The notes beneath the pieces were generated by a model that made no database searches, was not told the DNA's origin, and saw only the letters and a list, made by a program, of their open reading frames with translations. From Nostoc sp. FACHB-152 (GTDB lineage Bacteria; Cyanobacteriota; Cyanobacteriia; Cyanobacteriales; Nostocaceae), in NCBI RefSeq assembly GCF_014697475.1, contig NZ_JACJRV010000019.1, positions 1 through 64,000 on the forward strand: 64,000 nt of DNA. Reading direction: 5' to 3'. Shown piece after piece: positions 1-9,654 of the stretch (position 1 is its first letter; each line of letters opens with the position of its first letter). Made by a program: the position numbers and the translations under genes.

Positions 1-746
1 TTTTAAGTTCTGTGATTAAGCTGGCAGTCATTAGCACCCTGATTAAATACTGTTATCATTCTGATTCAACCATTTTTCTTTTGAGAATGAAACAGTCCTG
101 CCCCACGGCAGTTCCTTCAAGTCGGCAGAGCCGCCCAACGGACTGCCTCTCCGTTGTAGCAACTGGCGCTTCCGCCCACGCAACTGGCTTTCCTACATTT
201 TATGTTGATCTACTTAGTATTAAATTATTTTAAATAAAAGCGAAGTTTAAGTATTTGATCATCATAAATTGGCAGTAATCCTTATCTCAATTATTTATTA
301 ATAAATAACTGCTATGATATAAATACACAACTGCAATAGCGATACACATCATAAGAAATTCACCTGGCATTTTCTAGCAGTTTTTTTGGCTATCTGTACC
401 AAGGTAAATCAATTTTAGACCAGCAGATTTTAGAGGCATCAGCCATAATAATTTTTTCATCTAAATAGTAGTTTTATCTAAGTTTGCTAGTTAATTTCCC
501 CCTAGCATTCTAATAGAGTGAGCCGAACAAATTTTCTTTTTTAGGAGTATATTAATGGGCTTGATCATAAAGTCGCACCCTTACACCCAATCTCAACAAT
601 CAATCTGAGTGTGTAAGTCCTGCGGTTGATGCACAAATGTCGGCAGTGTTTGATAAAACCCTGACTAGAGTGCTACAAAATGTGGAATAAGGTAGAAGTA
701 AATTGCCTTAAAAAAACTTTATTTATTACTACAATGGAGAGTTCTA
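1..746. other. Intergenic region with an interspersed repeat
   Basis: No convincing gene is seen. Positions 92-189 hold a GC-rich block unlike its AT-rich surroundings, with short inverted arms and the words GTCGGCAGAGCCGCCCAACG and ACTGGC. The first word recurs at about 21880-21900, so this is a dispersed repeat. An open frame of 73 codons crosses it but is repeat-derived. The remaining AT-rich sequence probably contains the promoter of the small gene at 747. Confidence 0.6.
92..189. repeat. Dispersed GC-rich palindromic repeat (copy 1)
   Basis: Built from short inverted words (CGGCAGTTCC, GTCGGCAGAGCCGCCC, CAACTGGC). The central 20-mer is shared with the copy at 21841-21907. Related ends occur near 43395-43470. 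This is seen directly; mobility is inferred only from recurrence. Confidence 0.7.
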
Positions 747-845
747 ATGTCTAAAGAAAAAAACGGTAATCGAGAAGTCAAAAAACCAAAGAAAGATCCT
801 CAGAAAAAAAAGGAGAAGAAAGACCCAAATAGATATGATGGGTAA
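747..845 (+). CDS. Small lysine-rich protein, 32 residues
   Basis: This 32-codon frame starts MSKEKNGNREVKKPKK and ends KKDPNRYDG. About 40 percent of residues are lysine or arginine and there is no hydrophobic segment, so it would be a soluble, very basic protein, possibly nucleic-acid binding; its function is unknown. A good ribosome-binding site, GGAGAG at 736-741, sits five bases before the ATG, which is the main argument that it is a gene. Small basic proteins of this style (acidic spacing, DP motifs, short YDG-like end) occur in other cyanobacteria, but I cannot name a family. It stands alone between long non-coding stretches. Confidence 0.55.
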   Translation: MSKEKNGNREVKKPKKDPQKKKEKKDPNRYDG

Positions 846-996
846 GCTTAGTCCCTTGGGCAATTTTAAGCTTTCCTCTTAAAACTTGTTACAAAAATAC
901 TTAGTATAATTTCTCAAGAAATATCAGCACACAACTTTATCAACACCAGAACAGAGGGCTGAATTTTAAATTGAGATTTCTATCTATCTTGAAAAT

Positions 997-1120
997 AGAG
1001 ACTAAAGGCTAGGGACTAGAGACTAGATAAAAAGATTTTCATAAAAAATTTTATGGGTAATCTATAGTAGAGTGCTTAGTGAAAGATACTGCTCTCTCTA
1101 ATCTCTAGCCTCTAGTCTCT
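997..1120. repeat. Imperfect inverted repeat made of GAGACTA-type heptads
   Basis: The left arm (997-1024) and right arm (1093-1120) are about 28 bases each and complementary with around five mismatches. Each arm is a run of GAGACTA/AGGCTAG heptads. The right arm ends at the stop of the acetyltransferase gene on the minus strand, so it could act as its terminator. Confidence 0.5.
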
Positions 1121-1123
1121 TTT

Positions 1124-1621
1124 TCATTGCTTGTTTACTGCTATAGCTGCTAAATTTGTCAGTGCTTCTTCTGTAACGCGACAGATTCGCCAATCATCTA
1201 AAATAGTTGCCCCCATACGGCGATAGAATGCTTGCGCTGGCTCGTTCCAGTCGAGGACACTCCACTCTAAGCGTCCGCAATTGCGTTCAACAGCAATTTG
1301 CGCTAGTTTCGTCAACAGTGCTTTACCAATACCTTGGCGGCGATACTCTGGTAAAACAAATAAATCTTCAAGGTAAATTCCTGGCTTGGTTAGGAAAGTG
1401 GAATAGTTATGGAAAAATAAGGCAAAGCCTACAGCCTGCCCTTGAGATTCTGCTAAGATTGCCTCGATATATTTTGTTGAACCAAATAGATGCTCTTTTA
1501 ATGCCGAAACATTGCCTGTCACGGCATGAGATAATTTTTCGTACTCTGCTAACTCTTTAATTAAGTGAAATAGTACTTCGCTATCAGCCTCTTCAGCAAA
1601 ACGCAAAATTAAATCAGTCAT
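1124..1621 (-). CDS. GNAT-family N-acetyltransferase (SSAT-like)
   Basis: A 165-residue GNAT-fold protein that should transfer acetyl from acetyl-CoA to an amine. The acetyl-CoA loop (motif A) is visible at residues 89-103 as VLPEYRRQGIGKALL, after the strand YLEDLFV at 83-89. The C-terminal WNEPAQAFYRRMGA matches the spermidine/spermine and thialysine acetyltransferase branch, where WNxPAxxFY is typical, so a polyamine or lysine-analogue substrate is plausible but not proven. Length is normal for that branch. No clear ribosome-binding site is seen. Heptad repeats lie immediately upstream (1622-1700) and downstream, so the gene is bracketed by repeats. It is followed upstream on the same strand by the sigma factor gene but is probably transcribed separately. 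Confidence 0.85.
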   Translation of the reverse strand: MTDLILRFAEEADSEVLFHLIKELAEYEKLSHAVTGNVSALKEHLFGSTKYIEAILAESQGQAVGFALFFHNYSTFLTKPGIYLEDLFVLPEYRRQGIGKALLTKLAQIAVERNCGRLEWSVLDWNEPAQAFYRRMGATILDDWRICRVTEEALTNLAAIAVNKQ

Positions 1622-1700
1622 TAGTTATTAGTCAATAGTCAATAGTCCATAGTTATTAGTCCATAGTTAATGGACTGTAGTCAATAGTCTGATGACAGTT
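1622..1700. repeat. Heptad tandem repeat (STRR type)
   Basis: Degenerate seven-base units such as AGTCAAT, AGTCCAT and AGTTATT run in tandem, then the pair GATGACAGTTAACT / GATGACTGTTAACT. Short tandemly repeated repetitive sequences of this kind are known from heterocystous cyanobacteria. It fills the gap between the GNAT gene and the sigma factor gene. Confidence 0.75.
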
Positions 1701-1719
1701 AACTGATGACTGTTAACTG

Positions 1720-2886
1720 TTAAATTAGCCAACCCTTTAAACGTTTGGCGATATGAGGACGACGCAATTTTCGCATAGCTTTGCTTTGAATTTGGCGTAC
1801 TCGTTCACGTGACAAGTTGAACATATTGCCAACTTCTTCTAGAGTACAGGGTTCGCTGGTTGTCAGTCCGTAGCGTAAAGATATTACGTCTTTCTCCCTT
1901 GGAGTTAGCACGTCACCTAAGACTTCCCAAATCTCCTGACGCATCATGTTTTCGTTCATTTTTGCTTCGGGAGAGAGGTTGTCTTCGTCTTCTAATAAGT
2001 CCATCAATTCTGTGTCTTCTTCTTTACCGACACGATGGTTGAGGGAGAGTGCTTGACGACGCAGCTGTTGTAGTTGGCGTAGTTGTTGGACGGTCATTTC
2101 CAAAGAAGCTGCTATTTCTGCTTCCGAAGGGTTGCGACCGAGTTTTTGTTTAAGTTCTCTTTGGGCTTTTTTGAGTTTATTAAGTTTTTCAACTATATGA
2201 ATTGGCAAGCGAATTGTGCGAGCATCATTAGCGATCGCTCTCGTAATTGCTTGTCTAATCCACCAGTAGGCGTATGTGGAAAACTTATATCCTTTATCAG
2301 GGTCAAATTTTTCTGTGGCGCGATTTAATCCCATCGCCCCTTCTTGAATTAAATCTAAAAAAGGCACTCCGCGATTGAGATATCGCTTGGCAATTGATAC
2401 GACTAATCTCAGGTTAGAGCGAATCATTTTGCGTTTCGCTACTCTACCTTGATATAAGCGGCTTTCTAGCTGCTTTTCTGTCATATCTAACTGTGCAGCA
2501 ACTTGCTCTTTTGTCGGTTGCTGTCCTAGTTGTTCTTGTAAGGCGGCTTGAATTTCCCGGAATTCTTCTAAAAATCGGACTCGCCGCGCTAATTCTACTT
2601 CTTCGTCTGGTTTCAGCAGCGGATAACGTGCCATCTCTTTAAAAAATGCACCTACGGCATCATCATGCTCGGTTTTGTTATATCCTGAAGGTCGAGCCGC
2701 CGCCATCTCATCCCCATTACGTTCCTCTGGCTCCAGATTTTCTGCAATTGGGGATTCTTCTACCAATATGTCTAAACTATTGAGTAGTTGCTCTTCTGTA
2801 TCGGCAGCGTTCTCCAGTATTTCCATTGTTCCCAATTCAGCAATATTCATAGTTTCCTTTAGGGATGGTTGCTTTGTTTGGTACAT
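1720..2886 (-). CDS. Group 2 sigma-70 factor of RNA polymerase
   Basis: A 388-residue alternative sigma factor of the primary-like (group 2) class, which directs RNA polymerase to promoters under stress or nutrient change. Region 1.2 lies at about 72-110, region 2 at 158-222 with the core-binding DLIQEGAMGL (178-187) and the -10 melting segment GYKFSTYAYWWIRQAITRAI. Region 3 follows, and the region 4 helix-turn-helix is at 347-377 with SRERVRQIQ. A long acidic N-terminus (residues 1-70) replaces region 1.1. Two starts are possible: ATG at 2886 (AAGGA three bases away) and ATG at 2850 (AAAGGA four bases away, protein starting MNIAELG). Family membership is certain; which cyanobacterial Sig subgroup it belongs to is not, so no symbol is given. 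Confidence 0.95.
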   Translation of the reverse strand: MYQTKQPSLKETMNIAELGTMEILENAADTEEQLLNSLDILVEESPIAENLEPEERNGDEMAAARPSGYNKTEHDDAVGAFFKEMARYPLLKPDEEVELARRVRFLEEFREIQAALQEQLGQQPTKEQVAAQLDMTEKQLESRLYQGRVAKRKMIRSNLRLVVSIAKRYLNRGVPFLDLIQEGAMGLNRATEKFDPDKGYKFSTYAYWWIRQAITRAIANDARTIRLPIHIVEKLNKLKKAQRELKQKLGRNPSEAEIAASLEMTVQQLRQLQQLRRQALSLNHRVGKEEDTELMDLLEDEDNLSPEAKMNENMMRQEIWEVLGDVLTPREKDVISLRYGLTTSEPCTLEEVGNMFNLSRERVRQIQSKAMRKLRRPHIAKRLKGWLI

Positions 2887-3669
2887 AATTCCTTGACAGC
2901 TACTCGTTTGCAGCTTGGTAGTTTCCCCTTAGAAACAAATGCACCCTCTCTATGGCGAAGTACAAGTTTCTACTAATTACTTAGCAAAACCAAAAATTCT
3001 TTTCTAGCTTGCGTTTTTGGGTTCCTGCTAGGGAGAACCTTTTACAAATACTGGTTATTGCACCTAAAAAGTTATTGTCTCAGGTTCTAACAGATATATT
3101 TCTTATTTTTTGATTAATATATTAATCTGTCAAACTCCCTTAACCATGCTCAACCTTAACAAATATAAAAAACCAAGTAATTATCCCCATATCTTAAAAA
3201 ATCCTATATTTTTATAAGTTTTTTAAGCTTTGGGGGTGGGATTCATGTTGAGATTTTCACCTTGGTTTTGCATCTATTTATATTTCATAAAATTTCCTAA
3301 ATACCACAATTTCAGTAATTTAGTATTCTGAAATAAATTATTTGTATAAAAGCATCTCATATATACACAAGGTTGAATATCTATCAATGGGCGGAAAAAG
3401 GGCTACGCCATATTTAGTAAATAGACAAATGAATTCATCAATACTCAGGAATATAGTTAGTTTTGTTTTATCTTTGGTTGACTTTAAATATTTATTGCAC
3501 GTATGGCTTAGTTCGATTTGTCTAGTAGGTTACATAAGGGGAAACTTATCAAGTATCATGAGGGATAAAAGTAATGGCAAATACAATTTACATCCATCAG
3601 AGAAAAAAGGTAAATTTTTAAGAGCTAGGTGAAGGAATGATAAATTCCTGTCGATAAAAATCAAAAAAT
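2887..3669. other. Intergenic region between sigma factor and priA
   Basis: AT-rich, with no supported gene. It separates divergent genes, so it should hold the sigma-factor promoter (toward lower coordinates) and the priA promoter. A 96-codon frame at 3342-3632 has no ribosome-binding site, odd composition and no recognisable motif, and is not called. Confidence 0.55.
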
Positions 3670-6261
3670 ATGTATATTAATGACTTTAATTTACAAAAAT
3701 TAGCAGTTGCAGAGCCTGGGGAAGCTTACCAATCGCAAAATTTGGCAAATCGCTATGTTGAGGTGCTGGTAGACTGTCCAGGCGCGACAGGATTATTTAC
3801 ATACCGCTTGCCACCGCAGTTAGACATCAAACCAGGAGATATTTTAACTGTGCCATTTGGCGCACAACAATTAGGCGCGATCGCCATTCGCTTGTTAACA
3901 GCACCTAATATTGATTTAGCTCCAGATAAAATTCGGGAAGTAGAAGATGTAGTGAGTGTGGGGTTCTTCCCCAGTAGTTATTGGGAACTATTAAATCGCG
4001 TTGCAACGTATTACTATACACCCTTAATTGGGGTAATTCGAGTCGCTTTACCGCCGGGATTATTAGGCAGATCCCAACGTCGCATCAAGTTAAAACGCCT
4101 GAATCAAGAGCAAACAACCACAAATTTATCTACTTTAAATTTCCTGAGTCCATCGGCACAGCAAATTCTCCAAATGTTGCAGACTCAACCATTGGGGGAT
4201 TACAGTTTTGCCTACCTGCAACAGAAAGTTAAATTTGTTTATCGAGGAGTGCGGGAGTTATTGCGCTTGGGTTTGGTGGAAAGTTATTTAGAACCGCCAC
4301 GACCGACTCGCCCCAAACTGCAAAAAGCAGTGACCTTAATTAATAGTAGCGATCGCGATTTAACCTCTCGGCAACGGGAAATTATCGAAGTGTTGCGGCG
4401 ACGTGGTGGGGAATTGTGGCACAGTGAACTACTGCAAATTTGTAGTGCTAGTTCTTCCATCCTCAAAACATTGGCACAAAAGGGTTACATAGTTATTGAA
4501 GAACGAGAAATTTTACGTTCAGAACAAGGCCCAACTGTAAGCCAAGAGGAAGCAAAAACTTTAAATCCTGCCCAAGCTAACGCCTTAGCAACTATCAATG
4601 GCATCAATGGATTTACTCAAGTCTTGTTGCATGGAGTTACAGGTTCCGGCAAAACAGAAGTATATTTACAAGCGATCGCACCACTACTCAATCAAGGTAA
4701 ATCAGCTTTAGTATTAGTCCCAGAAATTGGACTGACACCCCAACTCACCGACAGATTCCGCGCCCGATTTGGTAACAAAGTCGCCGTTTATCACAGCGCG
4801 CTTTCCGAAGGGGAACGTTACGACACTTGGCGACAAATGCTGACAGGCGAACCCCAAGTTGTCATCGGCACACGCAGTGCAATTTTTGCGCCATTGCCCA
4901 ACTTAGGTTTGATTATCTTAGACGAAGAACACGACAGCAGTTTTAAACAAGATTCTCCCATTCCCACATATCACGCCCGCACCGTCGCCCAGTGGCGCGC
5001 CGAATTAGAAAATTGTCCTCTAGTTTTAGGTTCTGCGACTCCTTCGTTGGAGAGTTGGGTGAGTCTTTCGGGGATGGGGAGCAGGGGAGCAGGGGAGCAG
5101 GGGGGCAGGGGAGAAAATTTACTGCCTATTTCCCCTACACCATTACACCCTTACACCCTTACACCCTCAATTTCCACTCACTACCTATCCCTTCCCGAAC
5201 GCATCAACTCCCGCCCATTACCACCAGTGGAGGTGGTAGATATGCGGCAAGAATTACAGCAGGGAAATCGGTCAATATTCAGTCGCAGCTTGCAAGAGGC
5301 TTTAGGGCAATTGCAAGACAAAGGACAGCAGGGAATTTTATTTATTCATCGCCGGGGACATAGTACCTTTGTGTCTTGCCGCAGTTGTGGCTATGTGTTG
5401 GAGTGTCCTCATTGTGATGTGTCGTTAGCGTATCACCATACAGAAGAGGGTGCGCCGCAATTATTGCGATGTCATTACTGTAATTATGGGCGATCGCATC
5501 CCCAGTTCTGCCCTGATTGCAGTTCGCCTTACTTAAAATTCTTTGGGAGTGGGACTCAACGCGTCACCCAGGAATTAGCCAAACAGTTTCCCCAATTGCG
5601 TTGTATCCGCTTTGATAGCGACACCACCCGTAACAAAGGCGCACACCGCACCCTGTTAACTCAATTTGCTAATGGTGAAGCCGATTTATTAGTAGGAACG
5701 CAAATGCTCACCAAAGGTTTAGACTTACCACAGGTAACACTTGTGGGTGTTGTTGCTGCTGATGGGCTGCTGCATTTATCAGACTACCGCGCTAGCGAAA
5801 GGGCATTTCAAACTCTCACCCAAGTAGCGGGACGCGCTGGACGAGGCGATGATCCTGGGAGAGTAATAGTGCAAACTTACACTCCAGAACATCCAGTTAT
5901 TGAAGCAGTCCGTACCCACGATTATCAGTCTTTTTGCCAAACCGAATTAGAACAACGGCAATCTCTGGATTATCCTCCCTACGGCAGGTTAATTTTATTG
6001 CGTCTTAGCAGCCTTGACCCCATACAAGTGCAGAATACCGCGCAAATCATCGCGACAAACTTGAGTAGTCACGAAGGATTTGAAATTCTCGGCCCTGCGC
6101 CAGCAAGTGTAATGCGGGTAGCGAACCGTTACCGTTGGCAAATCTTGCTGAAATTTAACCCTGATGAACTACCTCAGTTACCCAACTGGGAAGAAATTAG
6201 AGAGTTATGTTGCGATAGTGTTAGCTTGACGATAGATGTTGACCCAGTGAATATATTATGA
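3670..6261 (+). CDS. priA: Primosomal protein N' (PriA helicase)
   Basis: PriA is the 3'-5' superfamily 2 helicase that reloads the replisome at stalled forks. At 863 residues it is longer than the roughly 730 of E. coli. An N-terminal DNA-binding region (about 25-130) is followed by the helicase core: Walker A GVTGSGKTE at 322-330, the DEEH box at 418-421, and the zinc-binding insertion with Cys 570, 573, 579, 582, 601, 604, 614 and 617. The later helicase motifs follow in VGTQMLTKGLD and QVAGRAGRG. Between LGSATPSLESW and the zinc region lies about 35 residues (468-502) encoded by a G-rich heptad repeat and a TACACCCT repeat; they are absent from family logic and probably tolerated in a loop. 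No strong ribosome-binding site is seen before the ATG. The monooxygenase gene follows after 25 bases. Confidence 0.95.
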   Translation: MYINDFNLQKLAVAEPGEAYQSQNLANRYVEVLVDCPGATGLFTYRLPPQLDIKPGDILTVPFGAQQLGAIAIRLLTAPNIDLAPDKIREVEDVVSVGFFPSSYWELLNRVATYYYTPLIGVIRVALPPGLLGRSQRRIKLKRLNQEQTTTNLSTLNFLSPSAQQILQMLQTQPLGDYSFAYLQQKVKFVYRGVRELLRLGLVESYLEPPRPTRPKLQKAVTLINSSDRDLTSRQREIIEVLRRRGGELWHSELLQICSASSSILKTLAQKGYIVIEEREILRSEQGPTVSQEEAKTLNPAQANALATINGINGFTQVLLHGVTGSGKTEVYLQAIAPLLNQGKSALVLVPEIGLTPQLTDRFRARFGNKVAVYHSALSEGERYDTWRQMLTGEPQVVIGTRSAIFAPLPNLGLIILDEEHDSSFKQDSPIPTYHARTVAQWRAELENCPLVLGSATPSLESWVSLSGMGSRGAGEQGGRGENLLPISPTPLHPYTLTPSISTHYLSLPERINSRPLPPVEVVDMRQELQQGNRSIFSRSLQEALGQLQDKGQQGILFIHRRGHSTFVSCRSCGYVLECPHCDVSLAYHHTEEGAPQLLRCHYCNYGRSHPQFCPDCSSPYLKFFGSGTQRVTQELAKQFPQLRCIRFDSDTTRNKGAHRTLLTQFANGEADLLVGTQMLTKGLDLPQVTLVGVVAADGLLHLSDYRASERAFQTLTQVAGRAGRGDDPGRVIVQTYTPEHPVIEAVRTHDYQSFCQTELEQRQSLDYPPYGRLILLRLSSLDPIQVQNTAQIIATNLSSHEGFEILGPAPASVMRVANRYRWQILLKFNPDELPQLPNWEEIRELCCDSVSLTIDVDPVNIL
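5072..5170. repeat. Repeat translated inside priA
   Basis: GGGGAGCA-type heptads at about 5077-5113, then repeated TTACACCC units at about 5143-5168, all in frame and without stops. The encoded peptide is rich in Gly, Arg, Pro and Thr. The same G-rich heptad recurs in anmK (about 14558-14580) and before the second kinase (about 26676-26698). Confidence 0.8.
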
Positions 6262-6286
6262 AGTTGCGGTAGTAGTGGGTTGAATT

Positions 6287-7588
6287 ATGGTGAAGAAAGT
6301 AGCGATCGTTGGTGCTGGCCCAAGCGGGATTTTACTGGCTCACTACTTGTTGCGCCGTCAGGAAAGATATCAAATTGAGATTTTCGATTTTCGCAGCGAT
6401 CCGCGAACTGTCGCATTTTCTAAATCTCGCACCTTTCCTATCGTCCTCAGTCAAAGGGGGATAAATGCTTTACGGCAAATTGAGGGACTGGAGTCAGCCG
6501 TTAAAGCCATTAGTCTAGAAACTAACGGTGCAGTGCTTCATCAACAGAATGGTAAAACGCGGGTAATTAGTAGACGATCCTCACAGTGGAGTCTTGACCG
6601 TACCAGCTTGGTGATTAAATTATTAGAACAATTGCCGACAAAAAGCGATCGCAATCAAGTCAATCTTCACTTCAACCATCAATGCACGCAAGTAGATTTT
6701 GCCGCCAAGCAGGTAAAGTTTCAAAAATCTGATTCTGAAGCTGAGATCACTGTTGATTATGACTTATTAATCGGGGCAGATGGGGCGCGTTCCGTAGTCA
6801 GAGAAAGTTTTCTCAAAACAGATAACTTTCAGTGTGAACAAAAGTATGTTCCTAACAACTACAAATCTATTTTTTTACCACCCCTAGATCCAAAATTAGC
6901 CGTTAACTGGCAACCCGGTAAAGTCCACTCTTGGAGGCTTGATAACGGTACAAGCATTTTATTGCTTTATCAAATGGACAGCAGTTGGAGTGGTGTTGTA
7001 CTTTTTCCTCACCAGGATAAAACAATTGCCGAACTAGCTACACCACAAGAAGTAATCAGCTATTTCCGCCAGAAATTCCCGGAAATCGGTCAAATATTGC
7101 CATCATCAGAAGCCGCAGATTTTGCCAATAGATCTGTGTCCAGAGTGCTAACAGTGCGCTGTAACCGCTATCATCAAGGCGATAGTGTACTGTTGATTGG
7201 TGATGCGGCTCATGCAGTATCTCCTTCTCTGGGTCAAGGTTGTAATGCGGCGTTAGAAGACGCAAATATCTTTAATCAAATTTTGGATGAATATGCTGAT
7301 AATTTAGCCGTCGCTGTGGAACAGTTTACTATTCAACGTCAAGCAGATGGCATTGCTTTGGTGGAATTAAGTGATTATGGTCTTCCCTCCTCGAAAAAGT
7401 TATTTTTTGAGTTGTTATTGAGGAATAGTCTTAGTAAATATTTGCATCCAATTTCACCTAAATTTTTCTTACCTTCGTTATTTGAACTTGTCGCTGAAGG
7501 CAAACTTTCTTACTCAGAAATTTTAGATTTATATCAAGATTGGATAGCTAAAGTCAAAAAATCGAATCAAGAGATTTTATCGCCATAA
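6287..7588 (+). CDS. FAD-dependent aromatic-ring monooxygenase
   Basis: A 433-residue flavoprotein of the PHBH/UbiH/kynurenine 3-monooxygenase class, which uses NAD(P)H and oxygen to hydroxylate a substrate. The Rossmann FAD motif GAGPSG is at residues 9-14, the DG motif DYDLLIGADGARS at 157-169, and the second FAD motif GDAAHAVSPSLGQGCNAAL at 305-323. The wording around GQGCNAALED and the DxRSDPR segment near 35-40 (where kynurenine monooxygenases have a similar acidic-arginine patch) hint at a kynurenine 3-monooxygenase relative, but substrate specificity cannot be read. It lies 25 bases after priA on the same strand and may be co-transcribed. A strong palindrome (7628-7665) follows 40 bases after its stop. 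Confidence 0.88.
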   Translation: MVKKVAIVGAGPSGILLAHYLLRRQERYQIEIFDFRSDPRTVAFSKSRTFPIVLSQRGINALRQIEGLESAVKAISLETNGAVLHQQNGKTRVISRRSSQWSLDRTSLVIKLLEQLPTKSDRNQVNLHFNHQCTQVDFAAKQVKFQKSDSEAEITVDYDLLIGADGARSVVRESFLKTDNFQCEQKYVPNNYKSIFLPPLDPKLAVNWQPGKVHSWRLDNGTSILLLYQMDSSWSGVVLFPHQDKTIAELATPQEVISYFRQKFPEIGQILPSSEAADFANRSVSRVLTVRCNRYHQGDSVLLIGDAAHAVSPSLGQGCNAALEDANIFNQILDEYADNLAVAVEQFTIQRQADGIALVELSDYGLPSSKKLFFELLLRNSLSKYLHPISPKFFLPSLFELVAEGKLSYSEILDLYQDWIAKVKKSNQEILSP

Positions 7589-7627
7589 GTTAATGCCTTC
7601 ATTTTTCATTAGCAAGTTTTCTCTACC

Positions 7628-7665
7628 TTAAAATATAAAGTATAAATTTATACTTTATATTTTAA
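7628..7665. promoter_or_regulatory. Perfect 38-bp palindrome upstream of kdpA
   Basis: Two 19-base arms meet with no spacer, centred between 7646 and 7647 (core TATAAATTTATA). The sequence is AT-rich with a single G-C pair per arm, so it is a poor intrinsic terminator stem for its length but a good dimeric-protein site or cruciform. It lies 40 bases after the monooxygenase stop and about 250 before kdpA. Confidence 0.6.
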
Positions 7666-7917
7666 TCGTATACTAAATTACTAACAAAATAGTACTATTA
7701 CGTAAATAAGTGTAATTAACTAACTAGATAAGTAACTAATATTAAAATTTAAATACTCTTGACAGAAACTTTAATAAGTAACTAAAAAATTGTAGTGAAT
7801 GCAACGAGTAATCGAGATAGATGTATTGAGACTCACTAAATTATTGCCAAATTTCTCACTGTATATATCTAAAATAATTAGCTTTCTCCTTCTTAAATTA
7901 AATTGAGCGCGAAATAA
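7666..7917. other. Leader region of the kdp operon
   Basis: AT-rich non-coding sequence between the palindrome and kdpA. It must contain the kdp promoter if the operon starts here. I see no clear Shine-Dalgarno sequence directly before the kdpA ATG (GCGCGAAATAA precedes it). Confidence 0.45.
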
Positions 7918-9603
7918 ATGGGACAAGGTTTTTTACAAATCGGCTTAACGCTGTGTCTTGTCATAGCGATCGCTCCAGTTTTGGGGAGATACATAGCGCG
8001 TGTGTTCATGGGAGCGAGAACCCTGCTTGATCCCCTAATGAACCCGATAGAACGGAGTATTTATCTGTTAGCGGGTGTTAATAGAAAAGATGACATGACA
8101 GGCTGGCAGTATATACGGGCAATACTATACAGCAACATTTTCATGGGTATTTTAGTTTATGGGCTGATATATTACCAAAGATTATTACCCTGGAATCCTA
8201 ATGGTTTTGCAGCACCGCGATGGGATATTTTACTACACACCGTTATTTCTTTCGTTACTAACACCGACCAACAACACTACATTCCAGAGACAACCCTGAG
8301 TCACTTTAGCCAAGTAGCAGCTTTAGGCTTTTTGATGTTCACCTCTGCTGGTACGGGGTTAGCAGTGGGGATCGCGTTTATTCGCGGGTTGACAAGCACA
8401 AAACTGGGAAACTTTTACGTTGACCTCACCCGTAGCATTACAAGGATATTACTGCCGATTTCCGTGATTGGTGCGATCGCCCTCGTTTTGTTAGGCGTAC
8501 CGCAAACCCTTAAAGAACCGTTGATAGTAGAAACGTTAGAAGGAAGCACACAATATCTGGCTACAGGCCCGGTAGCTTCCTTTGAGATGATCAAAATGCT
8601 GGGTGAGAACGGTGGTGGTTTCTTTGCAGCGAATTCCTCTCATCCCTTTGAAAATCCCAATGGCGCGTCTAACTTAATCGAACTCATCGCCATGATTTCC
8701 ATTCCCTCAGCCATGATATTTACCTATGGGATGTTTGCCAAAAATATCAAACAAGCTTGGCTGTTGTTTTGGATGGTGTTTACCGCCTTCGTGATTTTAG
8801 TTTGGGTAGCAGCCAGTGGAGAAGTGCAAGGTAATGCTTTAATCAATGGCACGTTGGGAGTAGAACTGCCGAATCTAGAAGGTAAAGAGGTAAGATTTGG
8901 CGCGGTAGAAACCGCATTATGGGCTGTAACTACCACCGCCACGATGACTGGCGCAGTCAACGGAATGCACGATTCCCTAACACCCCAGGGATTATTTACG
9001 ACATTATTTAACTTATTTGTGCAGATTATTTGGGGAGGACAGGGAACAGGTACAGCTTATTTATTTGTTTACCTAATTCTGACAGTATTTTTAACTGGGT
9101 TGATGGTGGGACGCACTCCAGAATTTTTAGGACGGAAAATCGAAAAGTCAGAAATTGTTCTAGCGAGTGTAGTGCTTTTGGTTCATCCAATTGTGATTTT
9201 AATTCCGAGTGCGATCGCCTTAGCTTATCCCTTCTCCCTCTCAGGAATTACCAACCCAGGTTTTCATGGCATCTCCCAAGTAGTTTATGAATATGCCTCA
9301 GCTGCGGCAAATAACGGTTCCGGTTTAGAGAAACTCACTGACAATACCCTGTGGTGGAACTTAAGCACTGGTTTGAGTATGTTGGCAGGACGCTACATTC
9401 CCATAATTGCGATTTTGTTATTGGCTAATAATATGTCACGCAAACCAACCACACCAGAAACCCCTGGCACACTCAAAACAGATTCACTACTATTTACTAC
9501 AGTCACAGCTGGCATAGTGCTAATTTTAGGGGTATTGACATTTTTCCCAGTTTTAGCCCTAGGCCCCATTGCTGAAGGATTTAAACTAGCATCTGGCAGC
9601 TGA
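7918..9603 (+). CDS. kdpA: Potassium-transporting ATPase, potassium-binding subunit KdpA
   Basis: KdpA is the channel-like subunit of the high-affinity KdpFABC potassium pump in the cytoplasmic membrane. It has 561 residues (E. coli 557) and about ten membrane segments. Selectivity-filter loops are visible: [11 protein letters not shown] at 111-121 (E. coli has TNTNWQ) and [19 protein letters not shown] at about 229-247, plus later filter repeats such as [14 protein letters not shown]. It starts [12 protein letters not shown]. It is the first gene of kdpA-kdpB-kdpG-kdpC-kdpD, all on the plus strand. Expression is expected under potassium limitation; no operator is identified apart from the upstream palindrome. 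Confidence 0.97.
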   Translation: MGQGFLQIGLTLCLVIAIAPVLGRYIARVFMGARTLLDPLMNPIERSIYLLAGVNRKDDMTGWQYIRAILYSNIFMGILVYGLIYYQRLLPWNPNGFAAPRWDILLHTVISFVTNTDQQHYIPETTLSHFSQVAALGFLMFTSAGTGLAVGIAFIRGLTSTKLGNFYVDLTRSITRILLPISVIGAIALVLLGVPQTLKEPLIVETLEGSTQYLATGPVASFEMIKMLGENGGGFFAANSSHPFENPNGASNLIELIAMISIPSAMIFTYGMFAKNIKQAWLLFWMVFTAFVILVWVAASGEVQGNALINGTLGVELPNLEGKEVRFGAVETALWAVTTTATMTGAVNGMHDSLTPQGLFTTLFNLFVQIIWGGQGTGTAYLFVYLILTVFLTGLMVGRTPEFLGRKIEKSEIVLASVVLLVHPIVILIPSAIALAYPFSLSGITNPGFHGISQVVYEYASAAANNGSGLEKLTDNTLWWNLSTGLSMLAGRYIPIIAILLLANNMSRKPTTPETPGTLKTDSLLFTTVTAGIVLILGVLTFFPVLALGPIAEGFKLASGS

Positions 9604-9654
9604 GAGAAGTGGTGAATGGGGAGTGGTGAGTTGGGAAGTAAGATATTCTTCCTC

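Noticed and set aside
12-233. Open frame of 73 codons at the window start
   Set aside because: It runs through a dispersed repeat and has no ribosome-binding site or recognisable motif.
3342-3632. Open frame of 96 codons upstream of priA
   Set aside because: No ribosome-binding site, unusual composition, no motif.
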